Assembly (NCBI RefSeq): GCF_009917525.1
Contig: NZ_QZDU01000001.1
Location: forward strand, 434,001-498,000
DNA from: Acutalibacter sp. 1XD8-36
Lineage (GTDB): Bacteria > Bacillota > Clostridia > Oscillospirales > Acutalibacteraceae
Reading direction: 5' to 3'
Length of the DNA stretch: 64,000 nt
The notes under the pieces are model-generated. The model was not told the origin of the DNA, made no database searches, and saw nothing but the letters and a program-made list of their open reading frames with translations. The stretch's first letter is position 1, and every line of letters starts with the position of its first letter. Both the position numbers and the translations under genes were made by a program. Of the stretch, positions 52,505 through 61,179 are shown one piece after another.

Positions 52505-53179
52505 ATGAGCGAATACATACTTACACAGGCGGACTACCTTCTGCGCATATTTATAGCTGCCCTCTGCGGCCTGGTAATAGGCTATGAACGCGAGGCCAGG
52601 CTGAAGATGGCGGGCATACGCACCCATACCATTATAGCAATGGCAGCGTCCCTGATGGTGGTGGTGTCGAAATACGGCTTTTTTGACGTGATAAAAATTG
52701 ACGGCGTCTCTGTTGACGCCTCCCGCATTGCCGCCAGCGTCGTCACCGGGATAGGCTTTCTCGGCGCGGGGATAATCCTAAACCATAAGCGCAGTATCAG
52801 CGGCGTCACCACCTCGGCGGGCATTTGGGCAACCCTTGGTATCGGCATGGCGATAGGCGCGGGGATGTGGGCCCTTGGCATTGGGAGCACGCTGCTGCTT
52901 TTGGGCATACAGTTTTTCTTCCACAAAAACTGGCGTATACTTAATGGCAGCAATGCGGGCAAAATCCTCCTGCACATGAAAAAGGGCGACGATACCCGGG
53001 AGAGGATAGTCAGCGCCCTTACAAATATGAATATACAGGTGATTTCAACCCATCTCAATATTTTTGACAACTCCTTCATTGAGGTGAGCCTCTCCGTAGT
53101 TTTCCCAAAGGATTTCAGCGCGGAGAACACCATGACCCTCATGGCCAACTATCCCGAGATTGCGTCTATTGACCTTTGA
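52505..53179 (+). CDS. MgtC/SapB-family membrane protein
   Basis: A 224-residue membrane protein. The N-terminal MgtC domain has four to five membrane segments (9-150) with GLVIGYEREARLKMAGIRTHTIIAMAASLMVVVSKYG and VVTGIGFLGAGIIL, close to the family consensus; the C-terminal 80 residues form an ACT-like soluble domain. MgtC proteins are linked to Mg2+-poor growth and to F-ATPase or phosphate control in pathogens; many commensals carry them. Divergent from mgtE, 396 bases apart, suggesting a shared Mg2+ theme. Start at ATG 52505 after AAGGAG. Its end overlaps the convergent acyltransferase gene by 14 bases. Confidence 0.9.
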   Translation: MSEYILTQADYLLRIFIAALCGLVIGYEREARLKMAGIRTHTIIAMAASLMVVVSKYGFFDVIKIDGVSVDASRIAASVVTGIGFLGAGIILNHKRSISGVTTSAGIWATLGIGMAIGAGMWALGIGSTLLLLGIQFFFHKNWRILNGSNAGKILLHMKKGDDTRERIVSALTNMNIQVISTHLNIFDNSFIEVSLSVVFPKDFSAENTMTLMANYPEIASIDL

Positions 53180-54224
53180 CCCCCAGCACCAGCCAGCGTA
53201 TCAACGGCACCCGCCTTATCAGCCAGTACAGCGCAGGGGTAATGATAAACCCTGCCAGCATGGTGAGCAGGTAGTTCAGCGCCGCCGGAAGCTGAAGGTA
53301 TGTACATAGAAGATACCCTGTTGTGAGCAGCACCGGGTAGTGCAGGATATAAATGCCGTAGCTTGATGGGACAATCAGCTTTGTGAACCTAGTCTCACGG
53401 TCCAGGAACTTCTTCCCACAGCCTATTATTGCCAGCACCGCAAGCCAGAGATAGATGTTGGTCACATGACTTTTGAGGCACTGGGGCTCTGTGAAGTTTT
53501 TGCCGTGAAAGAGTATCATATAGGCTATGCCGAACATAACAGCCGCACCCGCTAGGGGCATGCAGTTTTCCGACAGCTTCTCCTGGACGCTGTCGTGGGA
53601 CAGGATGAAGTAGCCTATTAAAAAGGCTATAAAGTATATACCGAAGCGGTACATAGTGAGCACCGGCATATTCAGCACCTGTGCCCCCAGGAATATGGGC
53701 AGCCATAGCAGTGCCATCGCCGTCATCCCGCACTTCTCCCCCAGCCGCCACAGCCTGTCCCCCTTGTCCAGCTTTCTTAAAAGCACCAGCAGGCAGGAGA
53801 AGACAAAGAGCATCTGTATAAACCATAGGGGCCCGGTGCCGCTGAGAGCGGAGATGGGATAGACCAGCGGCCCGGGGATGTACTCAAGCCCGCCGCCCAG
53901 CTTGATGTTCAGCCAGCCGGTTACCCAGTGGAGTGTTAAAAGCCCCAGCGTAGAGGGCACCAGCAGCTTTACGGCCCGCTCCCTGATAAACTGACCTGTC
54001 GTGCGCTTACTAAGTGCGTACCGGGCGCTTATGCCCGCTATGGTGAACAGCAGCATCATAAACCACGGATAGACAATACTTGCGGCGGCGTCCATAACGG
54101 GGATATTGGGCGAGCCCGGGATATTCCCCAGTATGCCCACGCCGTTATAAAGGTAGCACACATGGTACGCCACCACCAGCCAGACCGTACCCGCCCTAAG
54201 GTTGTCAATATAAGCTTTTCTCAT
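53166..54224 (-). CDS. Acyltransferase 3 (OafA/WecH-like) membrane protein
   Basis: A 352-residue integral membrane acyltransferase with ten or so segments. The N-terminus RKAYIDNLRAGTVWLVVAYHVCYLYN (2-27) has the conserved Arg and His of the family; the RFxxPSxLGL-like region KLLVPSTLGLLTLHW is near residue 86. Such proteins O-acetylate surface sugars or other small acceptors. The AbrB-type gene is 9 bases upstream on the same strand, so they are likely co-transcribed. Confidence 0.85.
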   Translation of the reverse strand: MRKAYIDNLRAGTVWLVVAYHVCYLYNGVGILGNIPGSPNIPVMDAAASIVYPWFMMLLFTIAGISARYALSKRTTGQFIRERAVKLLVPSTLGLLTLHWVTGWLNIKLGGGLEYIPGPLVYPISALSGTGPLWFIQMLFVFSCLLVLLRKLDKGDRLWRLGEKCGMTAMALLWLPIFLGAQVLNMPVLTMYRFGIYFIAFLIGYFILSHDSVQEKLSENCMPLAGAAVMFGIAYMILFHGKNFTEPQCLKSHVTNIYLWLAVLAIIGCGKKFLDRETRFTKLIVPSSYGIYILHYPVLLTTGYLLCTYLQLPAALNYLLTMLAGFIITPALYWLIRRVPLIRWLVLGVKGQ

Positions 54225-54233
54225 AATGCCGCC

Positions 54234-54452
54234 TCACTTTTCATCCTCAGCCTCAGTCTCAAAGACGGCTGAGATAAATTTTGTGAACTGGGCCTTGGGC
54301 GGTATGGCAAGCCCTCTATCCCTGTCCCCCAAGACTATCAGAGTGTCCCCCGGTTTTATACCGAAGACCTCCCTTGCCTGCTTTGGTATCACTATCTGGC
54401 CCTTCTCCCCCACGGTCACTGTCCAGGCGTACTTTCCCTCCGGTCTGCCCAT
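54234..54452 (-). CDS. AbrB/SpoVT-type transition-state regulator
   Basis: A 72-residue DNA-binding protein. The swapped-hairpin AbrB domain spans about 8-50: WTVTVGEKGQIVIPKQAREVFGIKPGDTLIVLGD, a canonical match. The C-terminus FTKFISAVFETEAEDEK is acidic. A perfect inverted repeat overlaps its promoter (54476-54500), suggesting self-control. It forms an operon with the acyltransferase. The first-residue choice follows GGAGGG upstream. Confidence 0.88.
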   Translation of the reverse strand: MGRPEGKYAWTVTVGEKGQIVIPKQAREVFGIKPGDTLIVLGDRDRGLAIPPKAQFTKFISAVFETEAEDEK

Positions 54453-54475
54453 AGCTGTGCCCTCCTATGCAAAAA

Positions 54476-54523
54476 GTATGATTTGTATAACTAATCATAC
54501 CACGCCCGCTGTATAAAAGTCAA
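54476..54523 (-). promoter_or_regulatory. Promoter and operator of the AbrB-type gene
   Basis: Minus strand TTGACT (54518-54523), 18-base spacer, TATGAT (54494-54499). GTATGATT (54476-54483) and AATCATAC (54493-54500) form a perfect 8-bp inverted repeat with a 9-base gap; one arm contains the -10 box, the other covers the start of transcription. Confidence 0.65.
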
Positions 54524-54553
54524 TGTGTACATAAAAAAACTACCGCTCTCCAC

Positions 54554-54582
54554 TTGACAACCGGGCCTCCCGGTACTATGAT
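54554..54582 (+). promoter_or_regulatory. Promoter of the GH5 gene with a palindrome in the spacer
   Basis: TTGACA (54554-54559), 17-base spacer, TATGAT (54577-54582). The spacer contains ACCGGG-CCT-CCCGGT (54560-54574), a perfect inverted repeat between the two boxes, where MerR-like activators or repressors may sit. Confidence 0.65.
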
Positions 54583-54615
54583 AGAAGCCGCAGTAAATTA
54601 AGGGGAGGCACGTTT

Positions 54616-56169
54616 ATGAGCGAAATACTTACAAAGGCCCTGAGCGCCGTAATGTCACTGGCGCTGGTGTTTATATCAGGGGTCCCGGCAAATGCCGGTA
54701 CACCTAATTTCCCCGACGTAAAGGCCGGGAGCTGGTATGAAAACGACGTGAAGGAGCTGGCAGCCAGGGGCCTTATAAGCGGCTGCGGCGACGGCAGGTT
54801 CCATCCCGGCGATACCATCACCGCCGCCCAGTTCGTAACTATCGTGGCCCGCTGCGCCGGTATAACCGGTGGCCCTTCAAGCTCCGGACACTGGGCCACG
54901 CCCTTTATGTCCGCAGGGCTCAGCCGCGGCTGGTACGACTGGGACGAGATACCGCCCACCGGGGAGAAATTTGAGAAGCCCATCACCCGGGAGCTCTCTG
55001 CAAAGATACTCATGCGCGCCCTGCTGCCCGACAAGCGCGGGGACTATAACACCGAGTCCGCAAAGATGACGGACTTCTCCCAGCTGAACGGCAGGTACTA
55101 CGAGAGCGTTTTAGCCGGGTACTCCTGCGGGATATTTGCCGGGGACGATAAAGGGCGCTTCAAGCCAAAGTCCGGCCTCACCCGGGCCGAGGCCTGCGCC
55201 ATAGTCATGCGGGCGCTGAAATATATGGACGGTCAGCCTGTGGGCCCGTCTGAGCCGGGGCCGGTTGAGACTATATCCGGTGGGGTCAGCGAAAACGGCT
55301 GGCTGCAGGTGAAGGGCACACAGCTCTGCAATGAAGACGGCGAGCCCGTTGCCTTGCACGGCATGAGTAGCCACGGCCTCCACTGGTTCGGGCAGTACAC
55401 CAGCGAGCAGTCCATCAGAAACACGGCAAAATATGGGGCTAATCTATTCAGGGTAGCCATGTACACCGGCGAGGGGGGATACCTCAGCCAGCCGGAAGTT
55501 GTGAAGCAGCAGGCAATCGGGGCTGTTGACAGGGCCATAAAGCAGGATATGTACGTGATTATAGACTGGCATATACTCTCCGACGGCAACCCTATGGACC
55601 ATCTCAATGAGTCTAAGGCCTTCTTTGACGAAATAGCTGAGCGCTATAAGGACGAGCCCGCCGTGCTCTATGAGATATGCAACGAGCCAAACGGCGGCGC
55701 GGACTGGGCCATGGATATTAAGCCCTATGCCGTGGAGCTGGTGAAGACTATCAGGAAGCACTCGGAAAAGGGCATAATCCTGATTGGCAGCAGCACCTGG
55801 AGCCAGGACGTGCACCTGGCGGCGGCTGACCCGGTCATTGGTGAAAACCTGATGTATACCCTTCACTTCTACGCCGGTACCCACGGACAGTGGCTCCGGG
55901 ACCGGGCCGACAGCGCTTTGAAGGCCGGGCTCCCCCTGTTCGTCAGCGAGTGGGGCACAAGCGCCGCGGACGGAAGCGGCGGGGTGTTTATAGAGGAGTC
56001 CCGGCAGTGGCTGGACTTCCTGGATAAGCGGGGCATAAGCTGGGCCAACTGGTCCCTCTGCGACAAGAACGAGACCTCCGCGGCCCTGAAACCCGGTACA
56101 AGCGGGGACAGAGAGTGGACCGGAAGCGACTTGAGCCAGTCGGGTAAATTTGTGTTTGACAGCTTTTAA
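54616..56169 (+). CDS. SLH-anchored GH5 endoglucanase
   Basis: A secreted cellulase-type enzyme of 517 residues. Signal peptide (1-27, ending GVPANA), then S-layer homology repeats: FPDVKAGSWYENDVKELAARGLISG (about 32-56), a second repeat with HWATPFMSAGLSRG and a third with YYESVLAGYSCGIFAGDDKGRFKPKSGLTRAEAC. A linker (about 205-225) leads to the GH5 domain: MSSHGLHWFGQY, acid/base Glu at about 357 (CNEPNG) and nucleophile Glu at about 445 (SEWGTS). The WxxWxLCDK near the end is usual for subfamily 2 endoglucanases. SLH anchoring to the wall polymer places it on the surface. AAGGGGAGG precedes the start. Confidence 0.94.
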   Translation: MSEILTKALSAVMSLALVFISGVPANAGTPNFPDVKAGSWYENDVKELAARGLISGCGDGRFHPGDTITAAQFVTIVARCAGITGGPSSSGHWATPFMSAGLSRGWYDWDEIPPTGEKFEKPITRELSAKILMRALLPDKRGDYNTESAKMTDFSQLNGRYYESVLAGYSCGIFAGDDKGRFKPKSGLTRAEACAIVMRALKYMDGQPVGPSEPGPVETISGGVSENGWLQVKGTQLCNEDGEPVALHGMSSHGLHWFGQYTSEQSIRNTAKYGANLFRVAMYTGEGGYLSQPEVVKQQAIGAVDRAIKQDMYVIIDWHILSDGNPMDHLNESKAFFDEIAERYKDEPAVLYEICNEPNGGADWAMDIKPYAVELVKTIRKHSEKGIILIGSSTWSQDVHLAAADPVIGENLMYTLHFYAGTHGQWLRDRADSALKAGLPLFVSEWGTSAADGSGGVFIEESRQWLDFLDKRGISWANWSLCDKNETSAALKPGTSGDREWTGSDLSQSGKFVFDSF

Positions 56170-56198
56170 TTTATATAATTTTCTACAGGAGGCAAAGT

Positions 56199-57455
56199 AT
56201 GACTAAAGAATACTATCGCGGAAACCGGGAGCGGCTCTATGCCGGCATGAAGGAGGGCTCCCTGCTGGTGCTCTTCTCCGGCTCACCGGTGCGCAAAATC
56301 AACGACGAGTTCTACCCATTTTTCACCAGCCGCAACTTTCTTTACCTCACAGGCCTGGACCAGCAGGAGCTGGCCTTTATCGCCTGCAAGGAGCAGGGGG
56401 GTGCGGTTACTGAAAAGGCCTACATACTCCCCCCGGACATGATGGCTGAGCGCTGGACCGGGGAGCGGATAAAGCCCGATGAAGCCGCCGGTATCTCCGG
56501 CATTGAGGACATAGCCTTTACCGAGAGCTTTGAGTCTGATTTGCACAGGCTCTGTACAAGCGGCAGGTATGAGCACATATACCTCGACCTGTTCCGGGTC
56601 TCCCCCTCTGACCGGGACGAGCCCGCCCATATGCTCCTTGGGCGCATGTCCAGAGACTACCCCTTTATGAAGCCGGAGAACGCCAACATACTTATAAGAA
56701 GGCTGCGCACCATAAAGCAGCCCTGTGAGCTGGAAGCCATGAGGAAGGCCGAGGAGATAACCTGCGCGGGGATAACCTCTATGATGAAGGCCTCCAAGCC
56801 CGGGATGTACGAGTACCAGTACAAGGCCGTATTCGACTATGCCATAGGCCAGTACGGTCCCCAGGGCCCGGGCTTCCCCTCAATTATCTCCGCTGGGAAG
56901 AACAATTTCTGCATACATTACTACTCCTACAAGGGCCAGGCTCTGGACGGCGACATGGTGCTCAACGACGTGGGCGCATGGTACGACCATATGATAACCG
57001 ACGTGTCAAGGGGCTGGCCCTGCAACGGCAGGTTTAACGAGCGCCAGAGGCAGCTCTATGAGATGGCCCTTGACACCTCCAACCACATGTTCAGCATTAT
57101 CAGGCCCGGGATGAAGATGGCCGAGGTGGACGGCGAGTCCCACAGGTACTGCGCTGAGCTTATGAAGGATGCTGGGCTTTTGGAGGATGTGAAGGATATC
57201 GGCAGGTATATGTGGCACGGCGGGGCCCATCATGTTGGCTATGACGTGCACGACGCCGTTGAGACCCCTGAGGTCATCGCTCCCAATATGGTGTTCTGTG
57301 TGGACATCGGCATATACCATGAGGAATTTGGTATCGGCTTCAGGCTTGAGGACAACTGCCTGGTGACAGAGACCGGCTGTGAAAATCTCTCTACCATGAC
57401 CCCCAGGACCATACCTGAGATTGAGGACATGATGAAGCAGTCTTTTGTGTTTTAA
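56199..57455 (+). CDS. Xaa-Pro aminopeptidase (M24B)
   Basis: A cytoplasmic metallopeptidase that removes N-terminal residues before proline. The 418 residues have an N-terminal creatinase-like domain (1-170, FSGSPVRKINDEFYPFFTSRNFLYLTGLDQQE) and a pita-bread catalytic domain. Metal-ligand motifs: D in LNDVGAWYDHMITDVSR (about 252-268), H in WHGGAHHVGYDVHD, E in IYHEEFGIGFRLEDNCLV. The start follows ACAGGAGGC, 29 bases after the GH5 stop; it may share that transcript. Confidence 0.93.
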   Translation: MTKEYYRGNRERLYAGMKEGSLLVLFSGSPVRKINDEFYPFFTSRNFLYLTGLDQQELAFIACKEQGGAVTEKAYILPPDMMAERWTGERIKPDEAAGISGIEDIAFTESFESDLHRLCTSGRYEHIYLDLFRVSPSDRDEPAHMLLGRMSRDYPFMKPENANILIRRLRTIKQPCELEAMRKAEEITCAGITSMMKASKPGMYEYQYKAVFDYAIGQYGPQGPGFPSIISAGKNNFCIHYYSYKGQALDGDMVLNDVGAWYDHMITDVSRGWPCNGRFNERQRQLYEMALDTSNHMFSIIRPGMKMAEVDGESHRYCAELMKDAGLLEDVKDIGRYMWHGGAHHVGYDVHDAVETPEVIAPNMVFCVDIGIYHEEFGIGFRLEDNCLVTETGCENLSTMTPRTIPEIEDMMKQSFVF

Positions 57456-57490
57456 TCAACTTTAAATTATCTCAAATTATCTTAAACTAT

Positions 57491-58582
57491 ATGAATGATA
57501 TACTGATGATTATAATGGCTGCCGGAGCCCTGCTGGGTGGCTTCGACAGGCTTAGGGGCAACAAATGGGGCTATGGGGACAAGTTCGAGACCGGCTTCAT
57601 GCTCCTTGGCTCTATGGGCCTCAGCATGGCGGGGATGATATGCCTGTCCCCTGTGCTGGCAAAGGCCCTTGGCGGGGTCATAGTGCCGCTCTACAGGCTG
57701 ATAGGCGTTGACCCGGCTATGTTCGGGAGCCTGCTGGCCATAGATATGGGCGGCTACCAGCTTGCAAAGGAGCTCTGTGAGGACCCGGCTATTGGCAGCT
57801 ACGCGGGCCTGGTGGTGTCGGCAATATTCGGCTGCACAGTGGTGTTTACCATACCTGTGGGCATGGGCATGATACCAAAGGACGACCGGGGGTATTTTGC
57901 CCGGGGGATAATGCTGGGCCTCTCCGCAATGCCGGTGGGCCTGGTTGCTGGAGGGCTGCTCTCCGGGATTCCCCTGCTCTCCTGTCTGCACCAGAATATC
58001 CCGGTCTTCCTCCTGGCCCTCCTGCTGCTCGTTGGGCTTAAAATATCCCCGGGAAAGATGATAAAGGGCTTCTGTATCTTAGCCGAGGGCATACGGTGGA
58101 TAGTCACCATCGGCCTTGCCCTGGCTGCTGTGGAGAGTATGACAGGCTTCGGGATACTTCCGGGGATGGCCCCAATTCAGGAGGCCATGTCCGTGGTGGC
58201 GTCCATAGGGGTAGTCATGCTGGGCAGCTTACCGGCGGCTGAGCTTTTAAGAAGGCTTTTAGTGCGTCCCTTCGCCTGGCTGGGAGAGCGCCTGGGGATG
58301 AAGCCCCAGAGCCTTACCGGGATGCTGGTGGGGCTGGTGAGCGCCATGCCCACCCTGTCCATGTACAAGGATATGGACAGCCGGGGCAAGGTTGCCGCCG
58401 GCGCCTTCCTTGTGAGCGGGACAAGCCTGCTTGCGGCACATATGGGATTTGTGATAAGCACGGAGCCAGGACTTTTGGGTGCACTTATAGCCGGGAAGCT
58501 CAGCGGGGCTGTGGCGGCGGTACTGCTGGCGCTCTGTGTGCAGAAGCCAGAGCTTGACAAAGCCTCCCCCTCTATGCTATAA
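57491..58582 (+). CDS. eutH: Ethanolamine transporter EutH-like
   Basis: A 363-residue integral membrane protein with about ten segments, matching EutH over its length: IIMAAGALLGGFDRLRGNKWGYGDKFETGF (about 7-36), GSLLAIDMGGYQLAK (about 79-93) and LGSLPAAELLRRL. EutH moves ethanolamine into cells that break it down in a Eut compartment; no other eut gene is in the window, so it is isolated. There is no good ribosome site before the ATG (TTAAACTAT), which suggests weak or coupled translation from the aminopeptidase. The 3' end contains a promoter for the next gene. Confidence 0.88.
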   Translation: MNDILMIIMAAGALLGGFDRLRGNKWGYGDKFETGFMLLGSMGLSMAGMICLSPVLAKALGGVIVPLYRLIGVDPAMFGSLLAIDMGGYQLAKELCEDPAIGSYAGLVVSAIFGCTVVFTIPVGMGMIPKDDRGYFARGIMLGLSAMPVGLVAGGLLSGIPLLSCLHQNIPVFLLALLLLVGLKISPGKMIKGFCILAEGIRWIVTIGLALAAVESMTGFGILPGMAPIQEAMSVVASIGVVMLGSLPAAELLRRLLVRPFAWLGERLGMKPQSLTGMLVGLVSAMPTLSMYKDMDSRGKVAAGAFLVSGTSLLAAHMGFVISTEPGLLGALIAGKLSGAVAAVLLALCVQKPELDKASPSML

Positions 58583-58583
58583 T
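58554..58583 (+). promoter_or_regulatory. Promoter inside the eutH 3' end, possibly giving a leaderless mRNA
   Basis: TTGACA (58554-58559), 18-base spacer, TATAAT (58578-58583). The expected start of transcription, 7 bases after the -10 box, is the A of the ATG at 58590; no Shine-Dalgarno precedes that ATG. Confidence 0.65.
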
Positions 58584-58589
58584 CTTTCC

Positions 58590-59702
58590 ATGAAAACCCA
58601 AAACTCTCATAATAATGATAATAAGAAAATAAGCCCTAAAGCCGAGCTCGCCGGTTTTTTATGCCTGCTGCTGGCCTTGGGGCTTTTTTGTGTTGGGGCG
58701 GCCCGCCTGCTCACGCCAAAGCGCCAGGACTACGGAGCTACCTGGGGGATGTACCTTAAAGAGGAGCCAAATACTGTGGACGTGCTGTTTATGGGCTCGT
58801 CCCTGGCATACTGTGACATCGTCCCCGGGGTGCTGTACGAGGAGTCCGGGGTCACCTCATATGTGATGGCCGGGCCCCGCCAGCCCATATCTGTCACATA
58901 TTATTACCTGCGCGAGTGCTGTAAAACGCAATCCCCGGTCACCGTTTTTATCGAGTGCACCGGTTTTATTTTTGAGAGCGACCCCACTACAAACACCGAT
59001 ATAAAGGCCAATCTCACTTTCATGCCCTGGACGGAAAACCGCCTGCGGCCCACCCTGGACTATACCGAGGGCGACACCCTCATGGGCCTACTCTGGCCCC
59101 TCTACGCCTATCACGGGCGCTGGACAGAGCTCGGCCCCGGTGACCTGAAGCCCCAGGAGGCCGACCCGCTCTGCGGGTACACCTACCTTGAGGAAATATG
59201 CCCGCTGGATGGCTTCACCGAGCGCGGCGTTTCAGAGGAGCTCGATAACGGAGTATATGAAGAAAACCTCCTGTTTGCGGGGAAAATACTGGAGTTCTGC
59301 CGGGAGCGGAACATTCGCCCGGTGTTCTATATCACCCCCTCTGTGGGCCGCCTGCCTGATAAATGGCGGGAAAGGATAGGAGGAGACCTCCAGGAGCTGG
59401 GAGCAGAGCTTGTGGACTTTAACGACAGCTTTGACTCCTATGGCTTTGACTTACAGACTGATTTTTTCGACAGCTTCCACCTGAACTGCCGGGGTGCTGA
59501 GAAGTTCAGCCGCTGGCTTGGGGGCCAGCTCACCCGGTGGGCCTCCCCCACCGCTCCCCATGACCCGGAGCTTTGGAGGAGCCGTGGAGAGCTCTTCAGC
59601 AGCCGCCTGGAGGGCACGCTAAAGGCTGAGCCCAAGTATAAGGACGACTCCACCGCCGCCAACGCCACAGCTGATAAAGACGATAAGGAGGGTAAAAATT
59701 GA
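58590..59702 (+). CDS. SGNH-type surface acetylation partner (AlgJ/AlgX/DltD-like)
   Basis: A 370-residue membrane-anchored protein. One membrane segment (about 20-42), then an SGNH-like domain: block I VLFMGSSLAYCDI (about 66-78, Gly-Ser-Ser) and block V FFDSFHLNCRGAEKFSRWL (about 287-305) with Asp-His. The C-terminus is Lys/Asp-rich. The next gene encodes an MBOAT acyltransferase that starts within the stop codon, and such pairs O-acetylate exopolysaccharide or wall polymer. The start at 58590 is the only likely one; its transcript may be leaderless. Confidence 0.8.
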   Translation: MKTQNSHNNDNKKISPKAELAGFLCLLLALGLFCVGAARLLTPKRQDYGATWGMYLKEEPNTVDVLFMGSSLAYCDIVPGVLYEESGVTSYVMAGPRQPISVTYYYLRECCKTQSPVTVFIECTGFIFESDPTTNTDIKANLTFMPWTENRLRPTLDYTEGDTLMGLLWPLYAYHGRWTELGPGDLKPQEADPLCGYTYLEEICPLDGFTERGVSEELDNGVYEENLLFAGKILEFCRERNIRPVFYITPSVGRLPDKWRERIGGDLQELGAELVDFNDSFDSYGFDLQTDFFDSFHLNCRGAEKFSRWLGGQLTRWASPTAPHDPELWRSRGELFSSRLEGTLKAEPKYKDDSTAANATADKDDKEGKN

Positions 59703-61177
59703 ATTTCAACTCCCTCCAGTATATACTGTTCCTGGCCCTTAATGTGCTGCTCTACTATATCCTGCCGCCCAAGTGCCGGAACTACCTGCTGCTGCTCTCC
59801 AGCTACTATTTCTATATGTGCTGGAACCCCAAGTACGCCCTTTTAATGCTGCTGTCCACGGTGATTACCTACGCCTGCGGGCTGCTTGTGTCGGGGAAAG
59901 CGCTTGGAAAGAGGAGGCTCTGGCTGGCTTTAAGCTTTGTCTCCAACCTCTCTATACTGTTCTTCTTCAAGTATTATAACTTCGCCTCAAGCCTGTTCAC
60001 CCGGCTCTCGGGAATGCTTGGGCTGGGGATATCCGCCCCGCTTTTAGACGTGCTGCTGCCGGTGGGCATATCCTTCTACACCTTCCAGGCCCTGGGGTAC
60101 ACAATGGACGTATACCGTGGAGATGTGCCCGCGGAAAGGAACTTCGCGGACTACGCCCTGTTCGTCTCCTTCTTCCCCCAGCTTGTGGCTGGGCCCATTG
60201 AGCGCTCGGGGAACATTCTCCACCAGCTAAAAGAGGTACACAATTTCTCCTTTGAAAATATCCGCGCCGGAGTTCTGCCGGTGCTCTGGGGGCTGTTCAA
60301 AAAAATGGTGCTGGCGGATAACCTTGCGGTCGCCGTCAACACCGTCTATAACTCCCCCGGCGAGCACACTGGCCCACAGCTTATACTGGCTACCGGGGCC
60401 TTCGCCATACAGATATTCTGCGACTTCTCGGCCTACTCGGACATTGCCCGGGGCTCAGCCAAAATGCTGGGCTTTGAGCTCATGGAAAATTTCCGCTGCC
60501 CCTATCTTGCCACCTCCATTCAGGACTTCTGGCGGCGCTGGCATATCTCCCTCTCCTCATGGTTTAAGGACTACCTCTACTTCCCCCTGGGCGGGAGCCG
60601 CTGCGGGCGCTGGCGGCGCATACTGAACCTGCTGATTGTCTTCGGGGTCAGCGGGCTCTGGCACGGGGCGGCGCTGACGTTTATAGCCTGGGGACTGCTA
60701 AACGGCCTGTATCAGGCGGTCTCGATACTCCTCAGGCCCCTCAGGGACAGGATGTTTAAGCTGCTCCACATGCCCCAAAAGGCTTGGTGGCTCACGGCAC
60801 TGAGGGTCGTTATCACCTTCTCCCTCACCTGCCTCGCCTGGGTGCTCTTCAGGGCCAACTCCCTTACGGACGCCATGGCTGTCTACTCCAGCATATTCGG
60901 CTGGATTGCCCGCCTGCCGGAGCTGGGGCTCTCGGGACTGCTCTCAGCCGGGGGCGGACTGGGCCTTGGGCTGCGGGCGCTGTGTATGCTGGAGGTGTTC
61001 TCGGTGGGAATGCTCTTTGCAGACTGGTTCATCTGTGAGAAGTCCCTTTGGGAAAGGCTTAACCGTGGGGTGGCCCTGCGGTACTGCGTCTACTTCTTCC
61101 TAATCTGCGCCATAATCATATTCGGCTCCTACGGCAGCGGGTATGACCCCCAGGACTTTGTTTACTTCCAGTTCTGA
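59699..61177 (+). CDS. MBOAT-family membrane O-acyltransferase
   Basis: A 492-residue membrane-bound O-acyltransferase of the AlgI/PatA/DltB type. It starts at TTG 59699, overlapping the preceding stop (TTGA) after AAGGAGGGTAAAAA. Seen: CRNYLLLLSSYYFYMCWNPKY near 25-45, FFKYYNF, ISFYTFQALGYTMDVYRG near 122-140, PQLVAGPIERSGNILHQL near 160, and the catalytic His in GLWHGAALTFIAWG (about residue 322). It passes acetyl groups across the membrane to the SGNH partner upstream. The polymer acetylated is unknown. Confidence 0.94.
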   Translation: MNFNSLQYILFLALNVLLYYILPPKCRNYLLLLSSYYFYMCWNPKYALLMLLSTVITYACGLLVSGKALGKRRLWLALSFVSNLSILFFFKYYNFASSLFTRLSGMLGLGISAPLLDVLLPVGISFYTFQALGYTMDVYRGDVPAERNFADYALFVSFFPQLVAGPIERSGNILHQLKEVHNFSFENIRAGVLPVLWGLFKKMVLADNLAVAVNTVYNSPGEHTGPQLILATGAFAIQIFCDFSAYSDIARGSAKMLGFELMENFRCPYLATSIQDFWRRWHISLSSWFKDYLYFPLGGSRCGRWRRILNLLIVFGVSGLWHGAALTFIAWGLLNGLYQAVSILLRPLRDRMFKLLHMPQKAWWLTALRVVITFSLTCLAWVLFRANSLTDAMAVYSSIFGWIARLPELGLSGLLSAGGGLGLGLRALCMLEVFSVGMLFADWFICEKSLWERLNRGVALRYCVYFFLICAIIIFGSYGSGYDPQDFVYFQF

Positions 61178-61179
61178 GC

